NCBI RefSeq assembly: GCF_009761675.1
Contig: NZ_QUZH01000015.1
Location: 62,001-126,000, forward strand
Direction of reading: 5' to 3'
Source of the DNA: Bhargavaea sp. CC-171006
GTDB lineage: Bacteria; Bacillota; Bacilli; Bacillales_A; Planococcaceae
Length of the DNA stretch: 64,000 bases
Part shown: positions 38,615 to 48,611 of the stretch, piece after piece
Position numbering within the stretch: position 1 is the stretch's first letter
How the letters are laid out: every line of letters starts with the position of its first letter
Notes under the pieces: generated by a model
What the model was told of the DNA's origin: nothing
Databases searched by the model: none
What the model saw: the letters and a program-made list of their open reading frames with translations, nothing else
Program-made: the position numbers and the translations under genes

Positions 38615-39658
38615 TCATACAGTCTTAAGTTCTTTGCCTTCCTTCGCCATGATTTCTGCATCATACAGGTGGCAGGCGACGGAGTGGCCGGGTTCGACTT
38701 CACGGAATTCCGGGTCGATTACGGCACAGCTGTCCATTGCAAATGGGCAGCGGGTTCGGAACCGGCAGCCGGATGGGATGTCGGTCGGGCTTGGGACATC
38801 CCCGGTCAGAACGATCTGCTCACGGGTGCGTTCTTTTTCAGGATCCGGCAGCGGAATCGCCGACAGCAGCGCCTGAGTATACGGGTGAAGCGGCTTTTCG
38901 TACAGCGCCTCACTCCCGGCGAGCTCGACGATCTTGCCGAGGTACATGACGGCGATGCGGTCACTGATGTACTTGACCATCGACAGGTCGTGGGCAATGA
39001 ACAGATAGGTCAGACCGCGCTCCTCCTGCAGTTCCTTGAGCAGGTTGACGATCTGTGCCTGGATCGAGACATCGAGTGCCGCAATCGGCTCATCGGCGAC
39101 GATGAACTTCGGCTCGACAGCAAGCGCACGCGCGATGCCGATCCGCTGGCGCTGGCCGCCGGAGAATTCGTGCGGGTAGCGGCCTGCATGGTTCTTGTTC
39201 AGGCCGACCAGCAGAAGCAGTTCATGGACACGCTTTTCACGGTCCTTCTGGGACATGTCCGGATTGTGGATGACGAGGCCTTCCGAAATGATTTCGGAGA
39301 CGGTCATCCGCGGGTTCAGCGACGAGTACGGATCCTGGAAGATCATCTGCACATCGCGGTTGATGCGCTTTTTCGTCTTCCCGTCCAGCCGGCCTTTCAA
39401 CTTGAGCCCGTCAAAATGGACTTCGCCGTCGGTCGGCTCATAGATCCGGGTGAGCGTCCGTCCGACCGTCGATTTGCCGCAGCCGGACTCGCCGACAAGA
39501 CCGAGCGTCTCGCCCTTTTTGATTGAAAAGCTGATGCCGTCGACCGCCTTCAGCACGGTTTTCCGGTTGAGCCGGAAATGTTTCTTCAGGTCACTGACGA
39601 CGAGCAGATCGTCCTGACCGGCATTCGTGGTGTGTTGTTCTTTCAATTCATGTGTCAT
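38615..39658 (-). CDS. oppF: Oligopeptide ABC transporter ATPase OppF/DppF type
   Basis: 347 residues. Walker [10 protein letters not shown], signature [17 protein letters not shown], Walker [15 protein letters not shown], and the C-terminal oligopeptide/dipeptide extension [17 protein letters not shown] with [14 protein letters not shown], whose cysteines bind an iron-sulfur-like or structural site in this family. Start overlaps oppD by 4 bases. Last gene of the importer. Confidence 0.93.
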   Translation of the reverse strand: MTHELKEQHTTNAGQDDLLVVSDLKKHFRLNRKTVLKAVDGISFSIKKGETLGLVGESGCGKSTVGRTLTRIYEPTDGEVHFDGLKLKGRLDGKTKKRINRDVQMIFQDPYSSLNPRMTVSEIISEGLVIHNPDMSQKDREKRVHELLLLVGLNKNHAGRYPHEFSGGQRQRIGIARALAVEPKFIVADEPIAALDVSIQAQIVNLLKELQEERGLTYLFIAHDLSMVKYISDRIAVMYLGKIVELAGSEALYEKPLHPYTQALLSAIPLPDPEKERTREQIVLTGDVPSPTDIPSGCRFRTRCPFAMDSCAVIDPEFREVEPGHSVACHLYDAEIMAKEGKELKTV

Positions 39659-40734
39659 ACCGGCACTCCTCCCGCTGCATCGATGGCGGCCTGGTCGGCG
39701 GCGATCTCCGACGTCTGGCGGCCTTTCCGGATCACTTCCGGCACATGTTCTTCCGGCGTGCGTTCATCCTGCAGCCAGCAGCGCACCGCCTGTGTGCCGC
39801 TCACTGCGGTGTAATCCGGATTGTGGTCGTGGCACACCTTCATCGTATACGGGCAGCGCGCGGCAAACGGGCAGCCTGTTCCGAGCGACGCCGGATCCGG
39901 CGGAGAGCCCGGGATCGGGATGAGCGGCTCGGTGCGGGGGGCGTCCAGGTTCGGCATCGACCGGAGCAGACCGAGCGTGTACGGGTGCTGCGGACTGTAG
40001 AAAATCTCATCCAGCGTCCCCTGTTCTACGACTTCCCCGGCATACATGACGGCGACGCGGTCGGCCATATTGGCGACGACGCCCAGGTCGTGAGTGATCA
40101 GGACGATCGCGGTATCCATCTTTTCCTGGAGGCCGCGCATGAGGCGGAGGATCTGGGCTTGGATCGTCACATCCAGCGCTGTAGTCGGCTCGTCGGCAAT
40201 CAGAACCTTCGGATTGCAGGCCAGCGCAATCGCGATGACGACGCGCTGCCGCATCCCCCCGGAAAACTGATGAGGGTACGCATCAAGCCTGGCTTCGGTA
40301 TTCGGGATGCCGACCAGCTCAAGCATTTCCTTCGCCCGCTCGCGGGCCTGCTTTTTCGTCAGGCTCATATGGCGGGAAAGCCCCTCCATGATTTGCTTGC
40401 CGATTTTCATCGTCGGGTTCAGGGATGTCATCGGATCCTGGAAGACCATCGAAATGTCGGAACCGCGGACGTTCTGGATCTCTTTCTTGGAAAACTTCAG
40501 TAGGTCTTTTCCCTCGTAGAGGATTTCACCCTCGGGAATGATCGTGTTCTGCTTTGGCAGCAGCTGCATGATCGACTTTGCCGTCACCGATTTGCCGAAG
40601 CCGGACTCGCCGACGATCGCAAGCGTCTCCCCCTTTTTCAGAGAAAAGTTGACGCCCCTTACCGCCGGGACCTCGCCGTTGCGGGTCTTGAATGAAACAT
40701 GCAGGTTGTTGACTTCAAGGATGTGGTTGTCCAT
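39655..40734 (-). CDS. oppD: Oligopeptide ABC transporter ATPase OppD/DppD type
   Basis: 359 residues from ATG 40734. Walker [10 protein letters not shown], signature [17 protein letters not shown], Walker [16 protein letters not shown]-terminal [14 protein letters not shown] and [14 protein letters not shown]. Forms the heterodimeric motor with OppF. AGGGG precedes the start; the GTG at 40749 overlaps that site. Confidence 0.93.
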   Translation of the reverse strand: MDNHILEVNNLHVSFKTRNGEVPAVRGVNFSLKKGETLAIVGESGFGKSVTAKSIMQLLPKQNTIIPEGEILYEGKDLLKFSKKEIQNVRGSDISMVFQDPMTSLNPTMKIGKQIMEGLSRHMSLTKKQARERAKEMLELVGIPNTEARLDAYPHQFSGGMRQRVVIAIALACNPKVLIADEPTTALDVTIQAQILRLMRGLQEKMDTAIVLITHDLGVVANMADRVAVMYAGEVVEQGTLDEIFYSPQHPYTLGLLRSMPNLDAPRTEPLIPIPGSPPDPASLGTGCPFAARCPYTMKVCHDHNPDYTAVSGTQAVRCWLQDERTPEEHVPEVIRKGRQTSEIAADQAAIDAAGGVPV

Positions 40735-40745
40735 TGTCTGACCCC

Positions 40746-41798
40746 TCACTTTCTCATTTTCGGATCGAGCGCGTCGCGCAGCCCGTCTGCCAGCAGGTTA
40801 AAGCAGATCATGACAAGGCTGATGACGACTGCAGGAATAAGCAGCTTGTACGGGAACGAGCGGATGGCGTCATAGCCGTCCTCGATCAGCACCCCGAGCG
40901 AGGCAAGCGGCGCCTGCAGCCCGAGGCCGATAAAGCTCAGGAACGCTTCGAAGAAGATCGCCGTCGGAATCGTGAACATGACGGTGACGATGATCGGCCC
41001 CATGACGTTCGGAAGCAGGTGCTTTCTCATCAGCCTGGAATCCGAGGCACCGAGCGTCCTTGAAGCAAGGACGAATTCCTGCCCCTTCAGCTGGAGCATC
41101 TGTCCCCTGACGACCCGGGCCATCCCGACCCATCCGGTGATGATCATCGCGAGAATGATCGAACGGATGCCCGGTTCCAGGATAAGGATAAACAGGATGA
41201 TCACGATCAGGTTCGGGATCCCGGTCAGGATCTCGATGATCCGCTGCATGAAGTTGTCGATCCGTCCCCCGTAATAGGCGGAGATGCCGCCGTAGATGAC
41301 CCCGATGACGAGGTCGAGGAACGCTGCGACAAGCGCGATGAACAGCGAGATCTGCGTTCCCTTCCAGACGCGGGTCCACAGGTCCCGCCCGAACTCATCG
41401 GTTCCGAACCAGTAGTTGGTCTCGACGCCGCGCTGGGTATACTGGTCGACGCCATTCACGTCTTTCCCGTCAAAACCGAGCCATTCGAGACCCGCGACCT
41501 TCGGCGGGAGGTTCGAGTGGGGGATATGCTGCTCGCGGTAAGTGAACTCGTTCATCGACGGGCCGATCAGAGACATGGCACTGAGAATGATCAGGAGAAC
41601 GAGGGACACGACCGCACCCTTGTTTTTGAACAGGCGCTCCCATGCCTCTTTCCAGAAAGTCGGTGCAGGCGCCGCCAGCTCCTCACGTACCGTTGAATCA
41701 AGGGGTTGCGGGACGAACAGGTCCGCGGACGGTTCCGCCGGACGGTCTTGGCTGCGGAGATTCTTGAAGTCTCCGTCATTCGGCTGGATGGTCGTCAT
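40746..41798 (-). CDS. oppC: Oligopeptide ABC transporter permease OppC type
   Basis: 350 residues. A long N-terminus leads to the first helix (KGAVVSLVLLIILSAMSLIG). The EAA coupling loop reads VLASRTLGASDSRLMRKHLL. Ends with LVMICFNLLADGLRDALDPK, the family tail. Start overlaps the oppB stop (ATGA). Confidence 0.93.
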   Translation of the reverse strand: MTTIQPNDGDFKNLRSQDRPAEPSADLFVPQPLDSTVREELAAPAPTFWKEAWERLFKNKGAVVSLVLLIILSAMSLIGPSMNEFTYREQHIPHSNLPPKVAGLEWLGFDGKDVNGVDQYTQRGVETNYWFGTDEFGRDLWTRVWKGTQISLFIALVAAFLDLVIGVIYGGISAYYGGRIDNFMQRIIEILTGIPNLIVIILFILILEPGIRSIILAMIITGWVGMARVVRGQMLQLKGQEFVLASRTLGASDSRLMRKHLLPNVMGPIIVTVMFTIPTAIFFEAFLSFIGLGLQAPLASLGVLIEDGYDAIRSFPYKLLIPAVVISLVMICFNLLADGLRDALDPKMRK

Positions 41799-42727
41799 GC
41801 CTTGCTTCCCCCTTTCAGGTCGATCCGCGGATCAAGCAGGCCGTACAGCACATCGACGACGAAGACGACGAAGATGAAGAGCGCGCTGTAAAGCAGCGTG
41901 ATGCCCATGATGACACTGTAGTCGAGTACGAGGATCGACAGTGTGAACTGTTCCCCGAGTCCCGGAACACCGAAGATCTTCTCAATGACGAGCGTCCCCG
42001 TCATGATCGATACGGCAAGCGGTCCGAGCATCGTGACGACCGGGATGAGGGCGTTTCGGATAACGTGCTTCCATATGACACCGGACTCATTCAGCCCCTT
42101 GGCCCGTGCGGTCGTGACATAGTCCTGCCCGAGCACCTCGAGCATCTCGCTCCGGATAAACCGGGCGACGGTCGCAATGACCGTCACAGACAGGGCAAGC
42201 GACGGCAGGATGGTGCTCTGATAGTTTTCCCACAGCGCAACCGGCAGCCAGCCGAGCTTGACGCCGATAAAGTACTGAAGAAGCGCCGCGAAAACGAACG
42301 ACGGAATGGACATGCCGAGGACGGCGATGGTCACCGAAACGTAGTCGACCGCGGTATTGTGGCGAAGTGCTGAAATGATGCCAAGCACAAGGCCGATGAT
42401 CGTGCCGAAGACAAGCCCCTGCAGGCCGATCAGCGCGGAGGGTCCGATGCGGTCGCCAATCATGCTCATGACGGTACGGCCCTGGTATTGGAATGAATAA
42501 CCGAGATCACCCTGGATCAGGTTACCGATATAGGTGATATACTGGATCGCCACCGGTTTGTCGAGCCCGTATTTCGCATCAAGGATCGCCCGCTGTGACT
42601 CGGTCAGCTTTTCCGCGTTCGAGTAAGGCGTCCCCGGAAGCAGCTGCATGAGCAGGAACGTGGCGGTCACGATGATGAACAGTGTAATGACAGCATAGGC
42701 AAAGCGTTGTATCAGATAGCGTTTCAT
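41795..42727 (-). CDS. oppB: Oligopeptide ABC transporter permease OppB type
   Basis: 310 residues from ATG 42727 behind GAGGTG. MKRYLIQRFAYAVITLFIIV is the classic OppB/DppB N-terminus. EAA loop VLGQDYVTTARAKGLNESGV; final segment VDVLYGLLDPRIDLKGG. Separated from oppA by an intercistronic terminator. Confidence 0.93.
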   Translation of the reverse strand: MKRYLIQRFAYAVITLFIIVTATFLLMQLLPGTPYSNAEKLTESQRAILDAKYGLDKPVAIQYITYIGNLIQGDLGYSFQYQGRTVMSMIGDRIGPSALIGLQGLVFGTIIGLVLGIISALRHNTAVDYVSVTIAVLGMSIPSFVFAALLQYFIGVKLGWLPVALWENYQSTILPSLALSVTVIATVARFIRSEMLEVLGQDYVTTARAKGLNESGVIWKHVIRNALIPVVTMLGPLAVSIMTGTLVIEKIFGVPGLGEQFTLSILVLDYSVIMGITLLYSALFIFVVFVVDVLYGLLDPRIDLKGGSKA

Positions 42728-42770
42728 GATGTCGGTCACCTCGCTTTAGTTCGGTGCGAATGAATATAAG

Positions 42771-42802
42771 AAAAGCGGGGCCGCACCAGTGGCTCCCCGC
42801 TT
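42771..42802 (-). terminator. Intercistronic terminator between oppA and oppB
   Basis: On the minus strand, AAGCGGGG pairs with CCCCGCTTTT, placed 20 bases after the oppA stop. Partial termination here would give the binding protein in excess of the membrane subunits, as is usual in such operons. Confidence 0.75.
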
Positions 42803-42821
42803 GTCTGCTGCTATAAAAGGA

Positions 42822-44474
42822 TTACTTGACCGATGCCCACTTGAGCGAGAGGTCCGCGCCAGCCGGGTGGATGACGAGGTTCTCGATGCTCGGACGGGTC
42901 AGGTACGTATTGCCCCGCTGGTAAAGCGGTGCGACCCCGGCATCTTCTTCAAGAAGGACCTTCTCGATTTCGAGGAGGGTCTTGTAGCGGTTGCTGAGGT
43001 CCGTGTCCGTGCGTGCTTCGGCTACAAGCTCATCCAGCTTCGGATTGCTGTAGTCCATCCGGTTCGCCGAGCTGCCGTCCACCCACATGTCGAGGTAAGT
43101 CATCGGATCGGCATAGTCAGGTCCCCAAGTCGAGAGCGAGAGATCGTACTCGATCGCCTTTTCAATTTCAAGGCGCTGTGCAAATGGAACCGCCTTCAGT
43201 TCAAGCTTGAATCCAGGCAGGTTGTCTTCCAGCTGGGCCTGCAGGTACTCGCCGACTTTCTTCATTTCATCTGTATCCGCGATGTTCAGGGAAACGGTCA
43301 GGCTGTCGATACCCGCTTCTTCGAGACCTTTATCCCAGAATTCCTTCGCTTCTTCGGCAGTGCCTTTGTTGATGTCGCCGTTCAGCTCGCGGTAGTCAAC
43401 ACCTTCAGGAGATGTGTAGAATCCTTCAGGAACAACACCGTAAAGCGGTGTGGAACCGTCTTTAAGGATGACGTCGGTCAGGCCGTCACGATCGATTGCC
43501 ATGTTGACGGCACGGCGGATGTTCGCGTTGCTCAGCACTTCGTGATTATGGTTAAAGCGCAGGAACACGATCCCGGACGCTTTCTCGTTTGTGAATCCAT
43601 CGTTGTCCTTGTACTGGTCGACGAGGGAAGACGTCAGCTTCACGCGGTCGACTTTCTCGGTTTCGTACAGGTTGGCTCCGGACTGAGGGTCCTTGACAAC
43701 CACAAAATCGGCTTTGTCGAGCTTGACGTTTTCGGCATCCCAGTAGTCTTCGTTCTTTTCAAGTGTCCAGCCCTGCTCCTGTTGCCATTCGGTGAATTTG
43801 AACGGACCGTTGGAGAGAACGTTTTCGGCTTCAAGCGCGTACTGGTCGCCCTGCTCTTCGACGAACGCCTGGTTCTGAGGCAGGAATGTCGCGAATGCCA
43901 AGAGTGTTTCGAACAGCGGGTTCGGCGCTTCAAGTGTCACTTCAAGCGTTTTTTCATCGATTGCCTTGACGCCGAGTTCATCTGCGTCCTTTTCCTCATT
44001 CATGATCGCTTCGGCATTTTTGATGCCGGCCGTCACGAGCATGTAGTTGTACGGGCCGGCTTCGCGCATGACACGCTTCCACGCATACTCGAAATCTTGA
44101 GCCGTCACAGGCTCGCCGTTGCTCCAGTTCTGTTCGCGGAGCGTGAACGTGTGAACGGTTTCATCTTCGTTTTTATCATGCTTTTCGGCCATCGCCAGCT
44201 CCACATCGTTGGAGGCATTTTGACGGTAGAGACCTTCGTTGATGTTGTTCAGGACGTTGAAGGCGATCGAGTCATGTGCCTTCGTGGAGTCCATCGTCGG
44301 GATGTCCGACTGTTCGCTCAGCGTGATCACCTGTGCGGAGCTGCCGTCCCCTTCGGCACTTCCGCCTTCCGCATCGCCGGATGCCTCATCACCGGAACCG
44401 CTGAAGTTGCAGCCCGCGAGGATCAGTGCCGCCGCGGCTGGAGCCATGAAGCGAGATACCCACTTTTTGTTCAT
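42822..44474 (-). CDS. oppA: Oligopeptide-binding lipoprotein OppA type
   Basis: 550 residues from ATG 44474 (GGGGG 8 bases before). Lipobox ALILAGC, then an acidic linker. The SBP_bac_5 family landmarks are present: AHDSIAFNVLNNINEGLYRQ, FTLREQNWSNGEPVTAQDFE and NANIRRAVNMAIDRDGLTDV. The mature lipoprotein captures peptides at the cell surface for OppBCDF. First gene of the importer operon, with a sigma-A-type promoter upstream. Confidence 0.93.
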   Translation of the reverse strand: MNKKWVSRFMAPAAAALILAGCNFSGSGDEASGDAEGGSAEGDGSSAQVITLSEQSDIPTMDSTKAHDSIAFNVLNNINEGLYRQNASNDVELAMAEKHDKNEDETVHTFTLREQNWSNGEPVTAQDFEYAWKRVMREAGPYNYMLVTAGIKNAEAIMNEEKDADELGVKAIDEKTLEVTLEAPNPLFETLLAFATFLPQNQAFVEEQGDQYALEAENVLSNGPFKFTEWQQEQGWTLEKNEDYWDAENVKLDKADFVVVKDPQSGANLYETEKVDRVKLTSSLVDQYKDNDGFTNEKASGIVFLRFNHNHEVLSNANIRRAVNMAIDRDGLTDVILKDGSTPLYGVVPEGFYTSPEGVDYRELNGDINKGTAEEAKEFWDKGLEEAGIDSLTVSLNIADTDEMKKVGEYLQAQLEDNLPGFKLELKAVPFAQRLEIEKAIEYDLSLSTWGPDYADPMTYLDMWVDGSSANRMDYSNPKLDELVAEARTDTDLSNRYKTLLEIEKVLLEEDAGVAPLYQRGNTYLTRPSIENLVIHPAGADLSLKWASVK

Positions 44475-44511
44475 GCCATTTTCCCCCTTGTCTCTATCGA
44501 AATGTAATCCT

Positions 44512-44540
44512 ATTTTACGTATACTACGGATATAAAGCAA
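44512..44540 (-). promoter_or_regulatory. Promoter of the opp operon
   Basis: On the minus strand, TTGCTT (44540-44535) and TAAAAT (44517-44512) are spaced by exactly 17 bases, about 38 bases before the oppA start. Confidence 0.65.
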
Positions 44541-44605
44541 TATCTTTTTTCACAATTTAGATAGTTTGAACCGTTGTTAATTTTAAGTATGAAAGAAGGG
44601 CGGAC

Positions 44606-44968
44606 ATGAATCGACGTTATGTGCCGGTTATTTTTGTCATTCCTCTGATGTTTGTCGGATGGTCATGGATGACACGCACACCGGACCCTGTCCGGGCCGC
44701 GGATATACTATTTTGGACAAGCATTATGGTCCTCCTTGCTGGCGGCATACTTTATATCGCCCGGCATGATGTAACAGAGACTTTTACAAGAAACTGGAGA
44801 AAGTTCTTCCGTACGGCGAACCGGAAAGAGAGCTACATCAGGGAAGCGGAAGGCAGGAACAAAGACCCTGAATTCAGGAAGGCTCCTCTTCCTCACCGCC
44901 CGGTGCTTCTATTCGGCCTTTACCTGTTTACCGTGAGCATGATCGCTTCCATTCTTGCGATGGCGTAG
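44606..44968 (+). CDS. Hypothetical three-helix membrane protein
   Basis: 120 residues: helices at about 5-20 (VPVIFVIPLMFVGWSWM) and 30-50 (DILFWTSIMVLLAGGILYIA), a basic cytoplasmic middle (TRNWRKFFRTANRKESYIRE), and a final helix (PVLLFGLYLFTVSMIASILA). Start follows AAGGG. Divergent from oppA. No family recognised. Confidence 0.65.
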   Translation: MNRRYVPVIFVIPLMFVGWSWMTRTPDPVRAADILFWTSIMVLLAGGILYIARHDVTETFTRNWRKFFRTANRKESYIREAEGRNKDPEFRKAPLPHRPVLLFGLYLFTVSMIASILAMA

Positions 44969-45021
44969 CTTGTCGTTTCTTGCAGCTATTTCCCGGGAAA
45001 TATGTCGGATGACGTCAGCAG

Positions 45022-45063
45022 AAAAAAAGACAAGGTTCCGCATCGGCGGTTCCTTGTCTTTTT
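45022..45063. terminator. Bidirectional terminator
   Basis: AAAAAAAGACAAGG pairs with CCTTGTCTTTTT, between the membrane protein gene and the facing dipeptidase gene. Confidence 0.88.
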
Positions 45064-45064
45064 G

Positions 45065-45988
45065 TCATTTTGGCAGGTTTTCGAGGAAATTCCGGTAGGC
45101 GAATCCTTTGACCTGGTCTTCCGAATACTTTTTCAGCAGTTCGTTAATGAGATTCTGTTGCATCGAGGCATCGGCCAGGTTTTCGACTTTGTCAGCGATG
45201 CCGTCAAAGTCAGAGCCGAGACCGATGAACTTCTCGCCGCCGAGGCCGCAGAAGTGATCGATGTGACGGATCAGGTCGTCGATGGTGACCGTCCCTTCCT
45301 TGATGAAAGCCGGGCAGTAGACGACATGGATCATGCCGCCTTTATCGAACAGCGCCTTTGCCTGCTCGTCATAAAGATTCCGGACATGGTCGCGGACCGA
45401 CCGGGCGTTCGAATGGCTCGCAATCGGGTAATCCGCCGTTTCGATCACGTCCCAGAACGCTTTCTCGCACAGGTGCGATACGTCGGTCAGGATCTGGTGC
45501 TCGTTGTTGAACTGGACGATTTCCCGGCCGAATGTCGTGAGGCCGGCTCCGCGGGGCTCGCCCGCGCCGTCCGCTGCGAGGTTCGCGTTGTTCCAGGTAA
45601 GTCCGACCGAGCGGACACCGAGTTGGTGGAGGATCGACAGCTTCTTCAGGTCGTTGCCGATTGCGTCCACGCCTTCAAGCGTAAGAAGTGCCCCCGTCTC
45701 TCCTTCTTTTAATGAGTCGATATCCGACCAATCCCGGATCAGTTTCATGTCCGGGTTGTTGCCGAGGACATCCGTGTAAAACCAGTGCACCTGGTCGAGG
45801 GCGGCCTGGAACTTTTCTTCCGCCTTCATGCCCGGCCAGATAAAGATGGCGAAGGCCTGGAGCTTCACATCCCCTTTCCGGAGACGCTCCCGGTTCGTAT
45901 CCAGTTCCGGCGCGTCGGCAAAACGGATCTTGCCGTCCGCTTCATACAGTTTCAATAATGCGTCGCAGTGCAGGTCAATGATTTGCAA
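45065..45988 (-). CDS. Membrane-dipeptidase family (M19) peptidase (TTG start)
   Basis: 307 residues. Zinc ligands of the renal dipeptidase family are visible: IIDLHCDAL, LLTLEGVDAI, ILTDVSHLCEKAFWD, ASHSNARSVRDHVRN and GLGSDFDGI. Hydrolyses dipeptides, often those with a D-residue at the second position. TTG 45988 is 9 bases after AAGGGG and gives the usual N-terminus QIIDLHCD; longer starts have no site and no homologous sequence. Overlaps the C26 gene by 14 bases. Probably part of wall-peptide recovery. Confidence 0.9.
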   Translation of the reverse strand: MQIIDLHCDALLKLYEADGKIRFADAPELDTNRERLRKGDVKLQAFAIFIWPGMKAEEKFQAALDQVHWFYTDVLGNNPDMKLIRDWSDIDSLKEGETGALLTLEGVDAIGNDLKKLSILHQLGVRSVGLTWNNANLAADGAGEPRGAGLTTFGREIVQFNNEHQILTDVSHLCEKAFWDVIETADYPIASHSNARSVRDHVRNLYDEQAKALFDKGGMIHVVYCPAFIKEGTVTIDDLIRHIDHFCGLGGEKFIGLGSDFDGIADKVENLADASMQQNLINELLKKYSEDQVKGFAYRNFLENLPK

Positions 45989-46703
45989 TGGTTCCCGCCC
46001 CTTCCTTTGCTGTTTCGATGAACCGCTCGAACAGGCGGAGTGATGTGCTGTCCCCTGCTGCGGCAAGTGCTTCCGGATGCCACTGGACGCCAACCGCGAA
46101 CCGGTGCTCCGTGCTTTCGACTGCCTCGATCACACCGTCTGATGCGACACCGGAGATTGCGAACGGCGCCTTCACATCGCGCACAGCCTGATGGTGATAG
46201 GAATTCACCCGGAACTTCTCTGCCTGTGCAGCCTCCCGAAGGATGCTGCCTTCCGCCGCTTCGACGAAATGGGAAAGATGAACCCGGTTGGCGCGCTGGC
46301 TATGCTGGAGCAGTTCCCTGTCAATCTGCGAGTAGATATCCTGATACATGTCGCCGCCCTCGGCAATGACCATGACCTGAAGACCCCTGCAGATGGTGAG
46401 AAGCGGCATATCGCGCTCCAAGGCTCCCTTGATGAGCGCAAGCTCCGATGCATCCCGGCCCGGAGAAATCTCCCCAAGCTTCGGATGCGGCTCTTCGCCG
46501 AATAGCGTCGGGTCGATGTCTCCCCCTCCGGAGACGACGAGCCCGTCGAGCGCGTCCAGGATCCGGTCCGCGTCGTTTTCCGTGTCGATCGGGATGAGCA
46601 TCGGAATGCCGCCGGCCCTCTGGACAGCGGTAATGTAGTCGTGGTTCAGGACGTGCTTATAGTCGAGTTCAACATGGGTCGTGATGCCGATGAGCGGTTT
46701 CAT
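45975..46703 (-). CDS. Gamma-glutamyl hydrolase-type class I amidotransferase-fold peptidase (C26)
   Basis: 242 residues from ATG 46703 after AAGGGGG. MKPLIGITTHVELD is the typical start. Nucleophile Cys in PLLTICRGLQVMV; His/Glu in VGVQWHPEAL; GLVVSGGGDIDPTLFGEEPH is the PuuD-type signature. The family splits gamma-glutamyl bonds. Between an LD-carboxypeptidase and a dipeptidase it could cleave gamma-D-Glu bonds of muropeptides, a contextual inference. Confidence 0.9.
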   Translation of the reverse strand: MKPLIGITTHVELDYKHVLNHDYITAVQRAGGIPMLIPIDTENDADRILDALDGLVVSGGGDIDPTLFGEEPHPKLGEISPGRDASELALIKGALERDMPLLTICRGLQVMVIAEGGDMYQDIYSQIDRELLQHSQRANRVHLSHFVEAAEGSILREAAQAEKFRVNSYHHQAVRDVKAPFAISGVASDGVIEAVESTEHRFAVGVQWHPEALAAAGDSTSLRLFERFIETAKEGAGTIANH

Positions 46704-46765
46704 GGTGAATTTCCCCCTTATATTAACCTTCATTGATTCTAATATTAGTCTGATATACCGTGCGC

Positions 46766-47689
46766 TTACTCAACACCCGGCAGGATGGTGAGCGTCTTTG
46801 CATCGGCGTCCAGATACGCCTCGACGCCGAGCGGGACCGCGAAGTGCGGCTGGCAGTGGCCGATCCGGAAACCGGACAAGACCGGCTTTCCGAACCCTTC
46901 GAAGAAGTCACGGAACACTTCTTCATAAAAGAAGTCGCCCTTATGGTTCTTAGGATATTTAAAGTCGCCGATGGCGATGCCGGCCACCCGCTCCAGCACA
47001 CCCGACTGCCTAAGCTGCGTCAGCATGCTGTCTACCCGGTACGGCTCCTCATCGGTGTCCTCGATGAGGAGCAGTTTCCCGTCAAACGACGGCGCGAACT
47101 TTGTGCCGATGCTGGAAGCGATCAGCGACAGGTTTCCGCCGATCAACTGACCACGCGCACTTCCTCCGGAATACGCGGTGAGCGGAGAGACGGATTCGTC
47201 GTAATGGAGTTCGAGGGGCTGGAACAGCTGTTCAAAGAGTTTGGCAGACAGCGGATCGAAGTCATCCTTGGCGACGTCCGACTCGAGCATCGGCCCGTGG
47301 AACGTCACCATGTCCGAATACATATGGATGGCCTGGTGGAGCGCGGTGATGTCGCTGTACCCCCAGAATATCTTCGGGTTTTCCTTGATCATCTGGTAAT
47401 CAATCTTCTCAAGATATCGCGCGGAGCCGTAGCCGCCTCTTGCACAAATGATGCCTTTGACTTCCGGGTCCCTGAACATCGCGTGCAGGTCGTCCAGGCG
47501 CTCCTGGTCGGTTCCCCCGAGATACCGCTCTTTTTTCCCGACGGCCTTGCCGATCTTCCAGTTCAGGCCGAGCGATTCCAAGAAGGCCAGCGAACGGGTC
47601 AGCTGTTCGGTTTTTGGCGGGCTGGACGGGGCGATGATTCCGACGGTGTCGCCCCGCTTCAGACGCTCCGGACGGATCAGTTCCGTCAT
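46766..47689 (-). CDS. LD-carboxypeptidase (S66 family, LdcA/MccF-like)
   Basis: 307 residues from ATG 47689, overlapping the preceding stop (ATGA). Motifs: RLKRGDTVGIIAPSSPP, GIICARGGYGSARYLEKIDY, IFWGYSDITALH (nucleophile Ser), and LLLIEDTDEEPYRVDSML. Cytosolic S66 enzymes remove terminal D-Ala from murein tetrapeptide (YkfA/LdcA) or cleave microcin C-like toxins (MccF). The neighbours favour murein recycling. Confidence 0.9.
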   Translation of the reverse strand: MTELIRPERLKRGDTVGIIAPSSPPKTEQLTRSLAFLESLGLNWKIGKAVGKKERYLGGTDQERLDDLHAMFRDPEVKGIICARGGYGSARYLEKIDYQMIKENPKIFWGYSDITALHQAIHMYSDMVTFHGPMLESDVAKDDFDPLSAKLFEQLFQPLELHYDESVSPLTAYSGGSARGQLIGGNLSLIASSIGTKFAPSFDGKLLLIEDTDEEPYRVDSMLTQLRQSGVLERVAGIAIGDFKYPKNHKGDFFYEEVFRDFFEGFGKPVLSGFRIGHCQPHFAVPLGVEAYLDADAKTLTILPGVE

Positions 47690-48510
47690 CGGTAGGTCGT
47701 CTGCAGCGCGAGCTCGATCATGACGAGCATCGCACTGTACGCTTCCAAAATGTCTTTCGCCTCGAACCGGACGACCGTCGACCCCGGTTCGATTTCGCAG
47801 CCCGGCATGAACGCCGCCCATTCGGCCTGGCCGTAGTTCGTGAACTCGATGCGGAGCACCGGGTTGTCCGGAGGTGTCAGCGGTTTGACATTGCCGCGGT
47901 TCGCGATCGCTTCGGCCGCCTTTTCCTTCAGCAGTTCATGTGCCTTCTGCGGGGAGAGGGACCGGACAGCGGAGCGCGTCAGCGACTTTTTAACCGTCGC
48001 CGTCAAGACGCCCGGAATGAGTTCCTCCGCTTCGCGGCACGCCCCGTCGTCGCCTGCCACCATGATGACCGGAACGCCGTGATAACCCGCGATGTATGCG
48101 TTAAAGCCGATTTCTCCAATTTCTTGCTCATTAATCCACATATTGCGGACCGCATGGATCATCGAGTGGCTCATGACCCCCGGCTGGCCCGCGCGGGAAT
48201 GGTAGCCCGTGAAGATGGCGCCGTCATACATGCTGTCCAGGCCTTCGACCATCGAATACAGCTTCACACCGCCATTGATCAGTTCCGCTTCCGGATGCAG
48301 CTTCTCAGGCAATAGGTTGTTCATCTTCGAGTGACTGTCATTGACGAGCACATGCTCCGCCCCCCCGGCCAGCGCCCCTTCGATTACCGCGTTGGCGTCC
48401 CCCGTCATGAGGCTCCGCCCGATTTCATAGTTATGCTGGGATGAATCGACGAACGTGTAATCGGGAATGCCCGTGATTCCTTCCATGTCGACCGAAAGAT
48501 AAATATTCAT
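47686..48510 (-). CDS. dppA: M55-family D-aminopeptidase (DppA-like)
   Basis: 274 residues from ATG 48510. MNIYLSVDMEGITGIPDY holds the first zinc ligands; HVLVNDSHSKMNNLLPE, GAIFTGYHSRAGQPGVMSH and NEQEIGEIGFNAYIAGYHGV complete the family pattern. B. subtilis DppA releases D-amino acids from D-Ala-containing peptides. First gene of the four-peptidase operon downstream of the opp importer; the set recalls the dpp-ykf murein peptide pathway. Confidence 0.9.
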   Translation of the reverse strand: MNIYLSVDMEGITGIPDYTFVDSSQHNYEIGRSLMTGDANAVIEGALAGGAEHVLVNDSHSKMNNLLPEKLHPEAELINGGVKLYSMVEGLDSMYDGAIFTGYHSRAGQPGVMSHSMIHAVRNMWINEQEIGEIGFNAYIAGYHGVPVIMVAGDDGACREAEELIPGVLTATVKKSLTRSAVRSLSPQKAHELLKEKAAEAIANRGNVKPLTPPDNPVLRIEFTNYGQAEWAAFMPGCEIEPGSTVVRFEAKDILEAYSAMLVMIELALQTTYR

Positions 48511-48611
48511 CGGTTCGCCTTCTTTCTTTTCAGAACTATTTTCGTTTTCGAAATACAAGTCCACTTTAGCAGAACGAGGGGTGCCGGACAATGCGATTTC
48601 CCGCTGAAGAT

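Noticed and set aside
42789-44507. A 572-codon open frame antisense to oppA
   Set aside because: It mirrors the oppA frame in a GC-rich gene, has no ribosome site, and oppA has a complete lipobox and family motifs.
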